Shown here: positions 9,560 through 18,338 of the stretch, one piece after another
Layout: the number at the start of each line of letters is the position of its first letter
How positions within the stretch are numbered: the first letter of the stretch is position 1
Origin: DASUPK01 sp035265665
GTDB lineage: Bacteria > Actinomycetota > Thermoleophilia > Solirubrobacterales > 70-9
Length of the DNA stretch: 64,000 nt
Reading direction: 5' to 3'
Assembly (NCBI GenBank): GCA_035265665.1
Contig: DATFOK010000141.1
Location: 31,966 to 95,965, forward strand
Made by a program: the position numbers and the translations under genes
The notes under the pieces: model-generated
Seen by the model: the letters and a program-made list of their open reading frames with translations, nothing else
Database searches by the model: none
Told to the model about the DNA's origin: nothing

Positions 9560-10645
9560 ATGGACGAGCTCGCCCTCGCCAAGCGGCTGATCGCCTTCGA
9601 CACCTCAAACGCCGAGGGGCTCAGGCGGGCCGCTGAGTTCGTCGGCGGCTGGCTGGAGTCAAACGACATCGAGGCCAAGCAGACCGAAGCTCGCGGACTT
9701 CCCGTGACGAGGGCGCAGGTTGGACCGGAAGACGGCGATGTTCCGACTCTCGTCCTGCACGGTCATCTCGACGTCGTCCCGGGCGGCAGGGACCAGTTCG
9801 AACCGAGGGTCGAAGGTGACCGATTGCTCGGTCGTGGCGCCTACGACATGAAGGGCGCGCTCGCGGTGATGCTGATGGTCCTCCATGACCTGCGCGACCA
9901 GGAGGACGTCCGCCTGCGCCTCGGCATCGTCTCGGACGAGGAGTCCGAGGAGGAGCAGAACCGCGGGTCCGACGCCCTCGTCGCAAGCGGCTTCATCGGC
10001 GACTTCGCGATCACGGGCGAGCCGACCAACCTCCAGGTCGGGGTGCAGGCCAAGGGCGTCCTGGCGATGCGGCTGGAGGTCCGGGGACGCTCGGCGCACG
10101 GGGCCACGCCGTGGCTGGGCGATAACGCTGTCGTCAAGGCAGTCGAGGTATTCAGGGGCATCGAATCGCTACCGTTTGCACGCCACAGCTCCGCCCTGTT
10201 CGATCGCCCCTCCATCAATCTCGGTCGGATCATGGGCGGCGACGCCCTGAACAAAGTGCCCGACACCTGCGTCATAGACGTCGATATCCGCTTCCTGCCC
10301 GACCAGGACCCCGACGAGATCCTCGAACAGGTGGGCGGGCTTCCCGACACCGTGGTGCTCGCCACCTTCAGGCGTTCCCCCGCGGTGGTGGAGCCCGACT
10401 CCCCGTATGTCGTGGGGCTCTGCGAGGCAGCTTCGCCGCACCATCCCGAGCGCGTAATGAGCGTCGGGAGGGACGGGGCATCCGACGCGGTCTCCTTCCT
10501 CGCCGCGGGGGTGCCGGCGGTCGAGTTCGGTCCGATCGGCGACGGCCATCATGGTCCCGGTGAGTGGGTCTCGGTCTCCTCGCTGCACAGCTACCGGCAG
10601 GCGCTGGAGGGATTCGTGAGGAGCTTTCCGGGGATGACGGCGTGA
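9560..10645 (+). CDS. M20 family metallohydrolase (DapE/ArgE-like)
   Basis: The 361-residue zinc-dependent amide hydrolase belongs to the M20 peptidase family, which includes succinyl-diaminopimelate desuccinylase, acetylornithine deacetylase and carboxypeptidase G2. Metal-site segments are visible: LHGHLDVVPGG, GRGAYDMKG, DEESEE, GEPT and the late histidine in GDGHHGPGE. The dimerisation (lid) domain starts at about residue 165. Context does not decide the substrate: it is followed with a 4-bp overlap by an LCP wall-polymer gene, not by lysine or arginine genes, so the exact symbol is left open. Confidence 0.85.
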   Translation: MDELALAKRLIAFDTSNAEGLRRAAEFVGGWLESNDIEAKQTEARGLPVTRAQVGPEDGDVPTLVLHGHLDVVPGGRDQFEPRVEGDRLLGRGAYDMKGALAVMLMVLHDLRDQEDVRLRLGIVSDEESEEEQNRGSDALVASGFIGDFAITGEPTNLQVGVQAKGVLAMRLEVRGRSAHGATPWLGDNAVVKAVEVFRGIESLPFARHSSALFDRPSINLGRIMGGDALNKVPDTCVIDVDIRFLPDQDPDEILEQVGGLPDTVVLATFRRSPAVVEPDSPYVVGLCEAASPHHPERVMSVGRDGASDAVSFLAAGVPAVEFGPIGDGHHGPGEWVSVSSLHSYRQALEGFVRSFPGMTA

Positions 10646-12582
10646 GCCCAGAGCGCGAGGGGAGAAATGGCCGGGGCGACGAGGACCAGGGCCCGGACGA
10701 GACGCAGGAGTTCAACCTGAGCGACGAGCGCCGGGAGGACGCCGAGCAGGAGCCCCGGGACGAGCAGCGCGACGAGGACGTCGGGGACGAGCAGCCCGCT
10801 GAGGACTTGGGCGACGTCGATGAGCACGAGCAGGTCGATGAGGACGTGCAGCCGATTGAGGCGGAGGGCGAGGGGCTCTCCGAGGAGGAGAGGCTCGCTC
10901 AGCTCGTCTCGGCCGAGACCCAGGAATGGGAGGGCCTGGAGGCGGCCGAGGCCAAGGCCGACGAGCCCACCGCCATCAAGAAGGCCGGCTCGGCGATCAC
11001 CTCGAGCTTCGAGAAGGTAAGCGCCAAGACGACGGACGGTTTCAAGGCGGTCGGCTCGGCGACCACCTCGGGCCTCAAGACCGTGCGCAGCCACATTGGC
11101 TTCCCGGTCTGGCTCCGGTTCCTGACGGCCTCGTTCGTGATCGTCGTGTCGATCGCGGTTGCGACCTCGGCCAGCCTGATCCTCTACCTGTCCGACATCG
11201 CGAACGCGCTGAGGAGCAGTGACCTCGGGGTGGCGGTCAAGAGAGAGCTCTTTCCCGTCCCAGATTCCGGCGCGCAGACGATCCTGATCCTCGGGTCCGA
11301 CAAGCGCAACGAGGCGATCAGCGGGAAGTACGGGCTCTCGGACACCACCATGTTGCTGCGCCTCGACCCCGACCGCGAAGCGATCGCGCTTCTCTCGCTG
11401 CCGCGGGACCTGAAGGTCGAGATTCCCGGCGGCTACGGCACCCGCAAGCTGAACGACGCCTACTCGTTCGGCGGACCGAAGCTGACCCTGCAGACGGTCA
11501 AGCAGCTCACCGGCCTGGAGCCTAATCATCTGGTGAACGTCGACTTCACGGGCTTTGCCCGGGCCGTCAACGCGATCGGCTGCGTCTACGTCGACGTCGA
11601 CCGCCGTTACTACATCGCGCCCCACACGGGGACCGCAGAGATCAACCTCCAGCCGGGCTACCAGGCCCTTTGCGGGTTCGACGCGCTTTCCTTCGTGCGA
11701 TACCGGCACACCGATAACGACATCGTCCGCTCCTCGCGCCAGCAGTCGTTCCTCAGGGAGGCCCGGGCCAAGGTGCCTCCCTCCCGCCTGGTCGAGGACC
11801 GCGAGAAGCTGATCAAGATCTTCACCACCTACACGACGTCGGACATCGACTCCGCGGAGCAGATGCTCCAGGTGCTGAAGCTGTTCTTCGATCTCCGTGG
11901 GTCCCAGATCAAAGAGATCCATTTCGAGGGGAAACTGGGTCCGTCCTACGTGACCGCGTCACAGGCGCAGATCGAGACAGCGGTCAACCAGTTCCTCGGC
12001 ATCGAGGGGACGCCCGGCCCGGCAGGCTCGACCGCCAAGCCCGAGGAGAAGGTCACAGCGGCACAGCCGCCCGACTACAGCAAGCCCACCCCGGCGGCGC
12101 CGAAGGAGCAGAAGCCCGCCGCCGACACGAACGTGATCAAGACCACCTACGGCAAGCAGCTCGCACAGGGCATCCGCGACCGGAAGACGAAGGTGCCGAT
12201 CTACTACCCCACCCTGCTCGAGAACGGCAGCGACTACGCGCAGAAGCCGCGCGTCTACAAGATCAACGGAAAGGGGGACGAGTCACCCCCGCACGCTCAG
12301 CGTGGCGCGTACAAGTGGGTCTTCTCGCTGCCAACGCTGGGCGACTACTACGGCTTCATGGGCACGCTCTGGACGGACCCGCCGATCCTCGACAACCCGA
12401 CCGAGGAGCGAACCATCGGCGACCGCGATTACAAGCTCTACTACGACGGGGACCGGCTGCGGATGGTCGCGTGGCAGACGGACCGGGGCTCGTTCTGGGT
12501 CTCGAACTCCTACATCGACACGATCCCCGCGCAGGACATGCTGAAGATCGCGCAGAGCTTCCGCCAGCTCCCGGGTACCTAG
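10642..12582 (+). CDS. LytR-CpsA-Psr (LCP) family envelope protein
   Basis: LCP proteins transfer lipid-linked glycopolymers onto peptidoglycan outside the cell. The GTG at 10642 overlaps the preceding stop. The protein (646 residues) has a long acidic cytoplasmic N-terminus (about 1-155), one membrane span (about 160-185), then the LCP domain with LGSDKRN, SLPRDLKVEIPG, KLNDAYSFGG and the RYRH segment whose arginines bind pyrophosphate. A Pro/Ala linker precedes a C-terminal domain of about 150 residues rich in Tyr and Trp that I do not recognise. The downstream sugar-nucleotide genes fit a wall-polymer pathway. Confidence 0.88.
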   Translation: MSPEREGRNGRGDEDQGPDETQEFNLSDERREDAEQEPRDEQRDEDVGDEQPAEDLGDVDEHEQVDEDVQPIEAEGEGLSEEERLAQLVSAETQEWEGLEAAEAKADEPTAIKKAGSAITSSFEKVSAKTTDGFKAVGSATTSGLKTVRSHIGFPVWLRFLTASFVIVVSIAVATSASLILYLSDIANALRSSDLGVAVKRELFPVPDSGAQTILILGSDKRNEAISGKYGLSDTTMLLRLDPDREAIALLSLPRDLKVEIPGGYGTRKLNDAYSFGGPKLTLQTVKQLTGLEPNHLVNVDFTGFARAVNAIGCVYVDVDRRYYIAPHTGTAEINLQPGYQALCGFDALSFVRYRHTDNDIVRSSRQQSFLREARAKVPPSRLVEDREKLIKIFTTYTTSDIDSAEQMLQVLKLFFDLRGSQIKEIHFEGKLGPSYVTASQAQIETAVNQFLGIEGTPGPAGSTAKPEEKVTAAQPPDYSKPTPAAPKEQKPAADTNVIKTTYGKQLAQGIRDRKTKVPIYYPTLLENGSDYAQKPRVYKINGKGDESPPHAQRGAYKWVFSLPTLGDYYGFMGTLWTDPPILDNPTEERTIGDRDYKLYYDGDRLRMVAWQTDRGSFWVSNSYIDTIPAQDMLKIAQSFRQLPGT

Positions 12583-12597
12583 GATCGTGAGGCTGAG

Positions 12598-13941
12598 GTG
12601 AGCCAGCGGGAGCCGATCGGGGTCGTCGGGGCCGGGTGGGTCGGCCTGGTCACCGCCGCCTGCTTCGCGGAGCTCGGCCACCGAGTGGTGGTCCGCGAGA
12701 TCGTCCCGGAGAAGGTGGAGTCACTGAGCCGCGGCGAGGTGCCGATCCATGAGCCCGGGCTGCCCGAGCTGATCGAGCGCAACCGCGAGCGGCTTTTCTT
12801 CACGACTGAGATGCCCGAGCTGCTCGACGGGCCGCGCCTGATCTTCATCTGCGTGCAGACGCCGCCCACCTACTCGGGCGACGCCGACCTTTCAGCGGTC
12901 CAGCGCGCCGTGGAGGAGATCGGCGAGCCGGAAGGCAGGGCACTGGTGATGAAGAGCACCGTGCCGGTCGGGACCGGCAGGGCGATCCAGCGCGAGGCGC
13001 AGGATCTCGCCTATGTCTCCTGCCCGGAGTTCCTCAAGGAGGGCACGGCGGTCAAAGACTTCCTCGAGCCGGATCGGGTCGTGATCGGAGCGGACGCCGA
13101 TGACGGTTGGGCCGCCGACGCAGTCGAGTCCGTCTACGAACCGCTCGGCGCGCCGATCGTGCGCACCGACCTCTCCAGCTCCGAGATGATCAAGCTCGCC
13201 TCCAACGCCTACCTGGCAACCAAGATCAGCTTCATCAACGAGATCGCAAACGTCTGCGACGAGGTCGGCGCGGACGTGACCGAGGTCGCGAGGGGCATGG
13301 GGCTCGATCCGAGGATCGGGTCGAGGTTCCTCAGCGCCGGTTTGGGCTTCGGCGGTTCCTGTTTCCCTAAAGACACCCAGGCGCTCAAGATCCTCGCCGG
13401 GAACTCGGGCTATCACTTCCAGCTGCTCAGCTCGGTGATCGAGGTCAACGATCTGCAGAAGCGCCGCGTGATGGCGAAGCTCTCCAAACACTTCGACTCG
13501 CTGGTCGGCAAGCGCGTCGCCCTGCTCGGCCTTGCCTTCAAGCCAGACACGGATGACATGCGCGAGGCTTCCAGCCTCGTGCTCGCTTCGCGCTTGGAGG
13601 GCGAGGGCGCCTCCGTAGTCGCCTTCGATCCCGTCGCCCAGAACGCCGCACGCGAGCTGCTCCCCGCCGTCGAGATGGCAGACTCCGCGCAGGAGGCCCT
13701 CGAAGACGCCGACGCGGCCGTTCTGGTCACCGAGTGGCCGGAGTTCGCGGAGCTCGACTGGGCCGAGATCGCCAAGCGAATGGCGAACCCGCTACTCGTC
13801 GATGGACGGAACTTCCTCGACCCGAAGACGGTTCGGGACGCGGGTATCACCTACGAGGCGATCGGGCGGCCGAGCGCACCCGACCGCTCGGCGGTTATTC
13901 GCGTAGCGCCCGGAAGCGAAGCTGAGGACGCGGAGCGCTGA
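12598..13941 (+). CDS. UDP-glucose/GDP-mannose dehydrogenase family protein
   Basis: The 447-residue NAD-dependent enzyme oxidises a nucleotide sugar C6 alcohol to the acid in two steps. An N-terminal Rossmann motif (GVVGAGWVGLVTAACFAELG) is followed by the catalytic cysteine segment GFGGSCFPKD and a C-terminal Rossmann-like domain. The start is a GTG. Its 3' end lies in one copy of a 50-bp repeat, so the last residues (PGSEAEDAER) are repeat-encoded. UDP-glucose is the commonest substrate, but GDP-mannose or UDP-N-acetyl sugars cannot be excluded. Confidence 0.9.
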   Translation: MSQREPIGVVGAGWVGLVTAACFAELGHRVVVREIVPEKVESLSRGEVPIHEPGLPELIERNRERLFFTTEMPELLDGPRLIFICVQTPPTYSGDADLSAVQRAVEEIGEPEGRALVMKSTVPVGTGRAIQREAQDLAYVSCPEFLKEGTAVKDFLEPDRVVIGADADDGWAADAVESVYEPLGAPIVRTDLSSSEMIKLASNAYLATKISFINEIANVCDEVGADVTEVARGMGLDPRIGSRFLSAGLGFGGSCFPKDTQALKILAGNSGYHFQLLSSVIEVNDLQKRRVMAKLSKHFDSLVGKRVALLGLAFKPDTDDMREASSLVLASRLEGEGASVVAFDPVAQNAARELLPAVEMADSAQEALEDADAAVLVTEWPEFAELDWAEIAKRMANPLLVDGRNFLDPKTVRDAGITYEAIGRPSAPDRSAVIRVAPGSEAEDAER

Positions 13942-13943
13942 TG
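13894..13943. repeat. 50-bp dispersed repeat, copy 2 (end of dehydrogenase, start of nucleotidyltransferase)
   Basis: This is the partner of 9031-9080, with seven mismatches in 50. It forms the last codons of the dehydrogenase and provides the stop codon and the ribosome-binding region of the next gene. As before atpC, it ends exactly at a start codon. Confidence 0.7.
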
Positions 13944-14935
13944 TGCAGGCCCTGATCCTGGCGGGCGGCGAGGGAACCCGTCTGCGCCCACTCACCTACA
14001 CGGTCCCGAAGCCGGTCCTGCCTTTGGCCGGGCGGCCCCACGTCGCCTACGTGATCGACTGGCTCGTCCGCCACGGAGTCGACGAAGTAGTCGTCTCCTG
14101 CGGCCATCTCGCCGAGGGGATGCGACGGGCGCTCGCCGAGCTCGAGCCCGGAGTCGAGATCCGTTATGCCGAGGAGCCGGACGCGCGCGGCACCGCGGGC
14201 GCGATCCGCTTCGCCGAGGAGATGATCGGCGAGCGGTTCCTGGTCCTGAACGGCGACGTGCTCTGCGACCTCGACCTAACCGCGCTGATCTCACAGCACG
14301 AGCGAACCGGCGCGCGGGCGACCATCGCCCTCTACCCGGTCGAGGATCCGACCGGCTACGGGCTCGTCCATCGTCAGCGGGACGGTGAGATCACCGAGTT
14401 CCTCGAGAAGCCGACCCCCGATCGGATCGACACCGACGAGATCAACGCCGGTGCCTACCTGCTGGAGCGCTCGGTGCTCGAGCGCATCCCGTCGGATCGC
14501 GCGGTCTCGATCGAGCGCGAGGTCTTCCCGGAGCTGATCGGTGACGGCCTCTACGGGATCCGGCTCGAGGGCTACTGGATCGACATCGGGACGCCGGAGC
14601 GCTTCCTGGAGGCAAACTGGGACATCCTCGAGGGTCGGGTCGAGACCGTCATTGGCGAGCGGCTCGACTCCCCGGTGATGGTTGGGGAGGGCTGCGAGAT
14701 CTCCCCGGATGCGGAGCTGCGAGCTCCCTGCGTCGTGGGCACCAACTCCAGCGTCGAATCCGGCGCCGTAGTCGAGCGCTCGGTCCTGCTCGATGGCTGC
14801 ACCGTCGGGGAGGGCGCGCGCCTCGTGAACAGCATCCTCAGCCGCGGCGTGACCGTCGAGGCTGGAGCCGATCTCGACAGCGCGGTGATCGGACAGGGGG
14901 AGACGGTTGCGGCTGAGGAGGGGGCTTCGGCATGA
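13943..14935 (+). CDS. Sugar-phosphate nucleotidyltransferase
   Basis: The 330-residue protein makes an activated sugar (NDP-sugar) from a sugar 1-phosphate. The N-terminal domain has the signature ILAGGEGTRLRPLT followed by PKPVLPLAGRP and the metal-binding region LNGDVLCDLD. From about residue 240 a left-handed beta-helix of hexapeptide repeats follows. This is the ManC/GlmU/RmlA-like family; the base and sugar cannot be fixed from motifs. A GTG start follows the previous stop by one base. A paralogue lies at 19705. Confidence 0.9.
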   Translation: MQALILAGGEGTRLRPLTYTVPKPVLPLAGRPHVAYVIDWLVRHGVDEVVVSCGHLAEGMRRALAELEPGVEIRYAEEPDARGTAGAIRFAEEMIGERFLVLNGDVLCDLDLTALISQHERTGARATIALYPVEDPTGYGLVHRQRDGEITEFLEKPTPDRIDTDEINAGAYLLERSVLERIPSDRAVSIEREVFPELIGDGLYGIRLEGYWIDIGTPERFLEANWDILEGRVETVIGERLDSPVMVGEGCEISPDAELRAPCVVGTNSSVESGAVVERSVLLDGCTVGEGARLVNSILSRGVTVEAGADLDSAVIGQGETVAAEEGASA

Positions 14936-15936
14936 ATGTGATCGGGGGGACCATGTTTGATGCGGTCAAGGCGCTGCCCGAGCACCTGCGCGACGCGCTC
15001 TGGCGGATCGAATCAGCGCGCGCCGGAACGATGGAGGCGCCGGCTGTGTTCGTCTGCGGCATGGGCGGCTCGGCGATCGGAGGTGACCTCGCGGCGGCGG
15101 CCCTCGCCGACCGGCTGACCAAGCCGATGCTCGTGGCCCGTGGCTACGGGCTGCCATCTTGGGCGCCGCCCGGCTCGGCGGTGCTCTGCTCGAGCTATTC
15201 GGGCGACACGGAGGAGACCTTGGCCTGCTACGCGGCAGCCGAGGCGGTTGGCGCCCAGCGCCTGGTGGCGACGACCGGTGGCGAGATCGCTGAGGCCGCC
15301 CGCCGCGACGGCGTGCCGGTGATCGGCCTGCCGGCCGGCCTCCAACCACGAGCCGCGGTCGGCTACATGTTCTGCGTCGCCGCCGAGCTCGCCGCGCTCG
15401 CGCTGGCCGGACCCAGGATTAACACCGAGATCGATGCCGCCGCCTCACATCTCGGCGAGGCGTTCGACGCCGTGGAGTCGCGGGCGCGCGAACTCGCGGG
15501 CCAGATCGGAGGCGCCGTGCCGGTGATCTACGGCTGCGACCTCACCGCTCCCGTCGCCTACCGCTGGAAGACCCAGGTGAACGAGAACGCCAAGTCTCCG
15601 GCCTTCGCCGCGGTCCTGCCCGAGACCGATCACAACGAGCTGGAAGGCTGGTCCGGCGCCGACGGCCGGTTTGCGGCGGTCTTCCTCGAAGACCGCGATC
15701 AGCATCCCCGGGAGCGCAGGCGCTTCGAGCTCACCGCCAGGGCGATCGAGCCCCACGCCGCCGCCGTGATCCGCCTGGAGACCGAGGGCGAGACACGCAC
15801 CGATCGCCTGCTTCACGCTGTGATGCTCGGGGACCTGGTCTCGGTCGAGCTCGCCGGTGCGCGCGGAGTGGATCCGATGCCGGTCGAGGGCATCGAGGCT
15901 TTCAAGCGCGAGCTCGGCCGCCCCGAGTTGGCGTAA
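14932..15936 (+). CDS. Bifunctional phosphoglucose/phosphomannose isomerase (SIS domains)
   Basis: The 334-residue protein has tandem SIS folds. FVCGMGGSAIGGD and CSSYSGDTEETL are sugar-phosphate-binding segments, and the C-terminal half carries NENAKSPAF and ETDHNELEGW, typical of the archaeal/actinobacterial PGI/PMI family. It would interconvert fructose 6-phosphate with glucose 6- or mannose 6-phosphate, feeding the neighbouring nucleotidyltransferases. Its ATG overlaps the upstream TGA; a second ATG at 14953 is possible. Confidence 0.87.
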   Translation: MNVIGGTMFDAVKALPEHLRDALWRIESARAGTMEAPAVFVCGMGGSAIGGDLAAAALADRLTKPMLVARGYGLPSWAPPGSAVLCSSYSGDTEETLACYAAAEAVGAQRLVATTGGEIAEAARRDGVPVIGLPAGLQPRAAVGYMFCVAAELAALALAGPRINTEIDAAASHLGEAFDAVESRARELAGQIGGAVPVIYGCDLTAPVAYRWKTQVNENAKSPAFAAVLPETDHNELEGWSGADGRFAAVFLEDRDQHPRERRRFELTARAIEPHAAAVIRLETEGETRTDRLLHAVMLGDLVSVELAGARGVDPMPVEGIEAFKRELGRPELA

Positions 15937-15976
15937 GGCGATTTACGGGTACATAGGACCGGTAAATAGCCGCCCG

Positions 15977-16251
15977 CTAGCCGAGGCGTTCGTCGAGCCT
16001 CACGACCACCTCGTCGCCCGCGTCCTTGCCGATTGCCTTGCGTACGTCAGCCTTCACCGGGAGCTTGTGGGTCCCGTCGCCGAGCGCCATGAAGGAGCTA
16101 CGGAACGGTTCCCCGTCGATCGTGCCGCGGACTTTGACCAATCCCTTGGTGCCGAAGTACTCGGCCGACCCGGGCATGACAACGTAGGTCCAGCCCCCCT
16201 GGCTCGGCTCTTCACAAGCCTCGCCTCGAAGTTCCTGTCTAGTTTCGCCAT
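15977..16251 (-). pseudogene. DUF1905 family protein, frameshifted
   Basis: Read from the ATG at 16251 (preceded by GAGGAGG) the frame begins MAKLDRNFEARLVKSRARG, then loses the family pattern. Adding one base to the run of six C (16194-16199, plus strand) joins it to VMPGSAEYFGTKGLVKVRG and the rest of a typical DUF1905 domain, giving about 91 residues. So a single-base deletion, or a sequencing slip, in a homopolymer breaks an otherwise complete gene. DUF1905 proteins are small beta-barrel-like proteins of unknown function. Confidence 0.75.
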
Positions 16252-16321
16252 CTGCACCCTCCTCGTTTCGGAGTTCGACCCAATAGACCGGCGCTCGTCG
16301 CCGGACTCATCGCTCCGGCGC

Positions 16322-16735
16322 TCAATCGTCGACCGGCGGACGCTGGCGCTGGGCCTTGCGCGTTGAGGTGCGCCGCTTCTGCTCCAGGCGCCGCTCTCGC
16401 GCGGCGCGTGACGGCTTGGTGGGGCGGCGCGGCTTCGGACGGCGCAGGCCAGAGGAGAGCCGTTCGCGCAGTCGTTCGAGGGCCAGCTCGCGATTACGAG
16501 CCTGGCTGCGGGCGTCCTGAGCGACCGCCGTGACGCGATCGCCGAGCCGGCTCCGCAGCAGCTCGCGCTGCTCCTCGCTCAGTGCCTCCGAGGTGTCAAC
16601 CTCGAAAACGGCCTCGATGCGGGAGGCGGTGACGTTCGCGTGCTGGCCGCCCGGTCCGGATGAGCGGCTGGCGCGGAACTGGATCTCCTCGAGCGGAATG
16701 ACCGTATCCTGGGCGACCCGGATTCCCTCGTCCAT
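16322..16735 (-). CDS. arfB: Ribosome rescue peptidyl-tRNA hydrolase ArfB
   Basis: ArfB (YaeJ) rescues stalled ribosomes by entering the empty mRNA channel and hydrolysing peptidyl-tRNA. The 137-residue protein has the catalytic GGQ loop in SSGPGGQHANVTASRIE and a basic C-terminal tail of about 45 residues (rich in Arg, Lys and Pro) that binds the mRNA channel. This is normal length and architecture. It is divergent from ahcY with a 63-bp gap. The window also encodes tmRNA-SmpB and a baeRF protein. Confidence 0.92.
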   Translation of the reverse strand: MDEGIRVAQDTVIPLEEIQFRASRSSGPGGQHANVTASRIEAVFEVDTSEALSEEQRELLRSRLGDRVTAVAQDARSQARNRELALERLRERLSSGLRRPKPRRPTKPSRAARERRLEQKRRTSTRKAQRQRPPVDD

Positions 16736-16798
16736 GCCCGCACGGTATCCCCGTTAGCCTTGACGATCCTGCCTTCGACCCAGGAGAGCAACCACCGC

Positions 16799-18280
16799 AT
16801 GAGCACTGCCACGAGCGCCCCGACGTCCACCAGCCTCGACTTCCGCGTGGCCGATCTCTCGCTGGCCGACTTCGGCCGCAAGGAGATTCGCCTCGCCGAG
16901 CACGAGATGCCGGGCCTGATGGCAACCCGTGCGGAGTTCGCCGAGTCGAAGCCGCTGCGTGGCGCGCGGATCACTGGCTCCCTGCACATGACCGTTCAGA
17001 CGGCGGTGCTTATCGAGACCTTGGTCGCCCTCGGCGCCGAGGTCCGCTGGGCGAGCTGCAACATCTTCTCGACGCAGGACCACGCGGCGGCGGCGGTCGC
17101 GGTCGGGCCCGAGGGCATCCCCGAGGATCCGAAGGGGATTTCGGTCTTTGCCTGGAAGGGCGAGACGCTGGAGGAGTACTGGTGGTGCGCCCTCCAGGCC
17201 CTGACCTGGCCCGAGCCCGGGCCAAACGGCGAGACCGGCGCGAACATGCTGCTCGACGACGGCGGCGACGCGACGCTGCTCGTTCACAAGGGGGCCGAGT
17301 ACGAGACCGCGGGCGCCGTCCCGAGTGCCGACACGGCGGGCTCCGAGGAGGAGAAGGTCATCCTCGAGCTGCTCCGGAAGAGTCTCACCGAGGAGCCGCA
17401 GCGGTTCACCAAGATGGCTGAGGGGATCAAGGGAGTCACCGAGGAGACCACCACCGGTGTGATCCGCCTGTACGAGCGCCAGGCCAACGGCACGCTGCTC
17501 TTCCCGGCCATCAACGTCAACGACTCGGTCACCAAGTCCAAGTTCGACAACATCTACGGCTGCCGCCATTCCCTGATCGACGGGATCAACCGGGCCACCG
17601 ACGTGATGATCGGCGGCAAGACCGCGGTGATCTGCGGCTTCGGCGATGTCGGCAAGGGCTGCGCGGAGTCGCTGCGCGGGCAGGGCGCGCGGGTGATCGT
17701 GACCGAGATCGATCCGATCTGTGCCCTCCAGGCCGCGATGCAGGGCTACGAGGTCCGCAAGCTCGAGAGCGTGATCGACACCGCCGACATCTTCATCACG
17801 GCGACCGGCAACAAGGATGTGATCACGGTCGATCACATGGCACAGATGAAGCACCAGGCGATCGTCGGCAATATCGGTCACTTCGACGACGAGATCCAGA
17901 TGGCCGCCCTGGAGGGGTTCGACGGCATCGAGCGCATCAACATCAAGCCTCAGGTCGACGAGTGGCGCTTCCCCGACGGCCATTCGATCATCGTGCTCTC
18001 GGAGGGGCGGCTGCTGAACCTGGGCAACGCCACGGGCCATCCCAGCTTCGTGATGTCGAACTCGTTCACCAACCAGGTGATCGCCCAGATCGAGCTGTTC
18101 GGCAAGGCGGAGGCCTATGGCAAGGAGGTCCACGTGCTGCCCAAGCACCTGGACGAGAAGGTCGCGCGGTTGCACCTCGATGCCCTCGGGGTCGAGCTCA
18201 CGGAGCTGGAGCCAGAGCAGGCCGCCTACATCGGCGTCCCGGTCGAGGGGCCGTACAAGAGCGACCACTACCGGTACTAG
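16799..18280 (+). CDS. ahcY: Adenosylhomocysteinase
   Basis: It hydrolyses S-adenosylhomocysteine to adenosine and homocysteine with tightly bound NAD, relieving product inhibition of methyltransferases. The 493-residue protein carries the family patterns LHMTVQTAVLIETL, SCNIFSTQDHAAAA, the NAD-binding GFGDVGKGCA, and the C-terminal KSDHYRY. The ATG at 16799 is chosen for its AGGAGAGC site, over a TTG at 16760. It is longer than the bacterial minimum because it has the insertion typical of the long form. Confidence 0.97.
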   Translation: MSTATSAPTSTSLDFRVADLSLADFGRKEIRLAEHEMPGLMATRAEFAESKPLRGARITGSLHMTVQTAVLIETLVALGAEVRWASCNIFSTQDHAAAAVAVGPEGIPEDPKGISVFAWKGETLEEYWWCALQALTWPEPGPNGETGANMLLDDGGDATLLVHKGAEYETAGAVPSADTAGSEEEKVILELLRKSLTEEPQRFTKMAEGIKGVTEETTTGVIRLYERQANGTLLFPAINVNDSVTKSKFDNIYGCRHSLIDGINRATDVMIGGKTAVICGFGDVGKGCAESLRGQGARVIVTEIDPICALQAAMQGYEVRKLESVIDTADIFITATGNKDVITVDHMAQMKHQAIVGNIGHFDDEIQMAALEGFDGIERINIKPQVDEWRFPDGHSIIVLSEGRLLNLGNATGHPSFVMSNSFTNQVIAQIELFGKAEAYGKEVHVLPKHLDEKVARLHLDALGVELTELEPEQAAYIGVPVEGPYKSDHYRY

Positions 18281-18296
18281 GGCCCCGCAAGGCCCT
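18279..18296 (+). terminator. Hairpin at the ahcY stop codon
   Basis: AGGGCC (18279-18284) and GGCCCT (18291-18296) pair across CCGCAA, beginning within the ahcY stop codon. It is followed by CAATTC rather than a T-run. It may be a weak terminator or a 3' stabiliser. Confidence 0.4.
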
Positions 18297-18338
18297 CAAT
18301 TCGTCCAGCCTCAGTAGAACGCCGCCGCCTGGGGCATC

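Noticed and set aside
10591..11922. A 443-codon minus-strand frame inside the LCP gene
   Set aside because: Antisense shadow; the plus frame has a clear domain structure.
16754..18268. A 504-codon open frame on the strand opposite ahcY
   Set aside because: It lies wholly antisense to a certain gene and its composition (Leu/Asp/Gly/Val from GAC/CTC codons read backwards) is typical of shadows in GC-rich genes.
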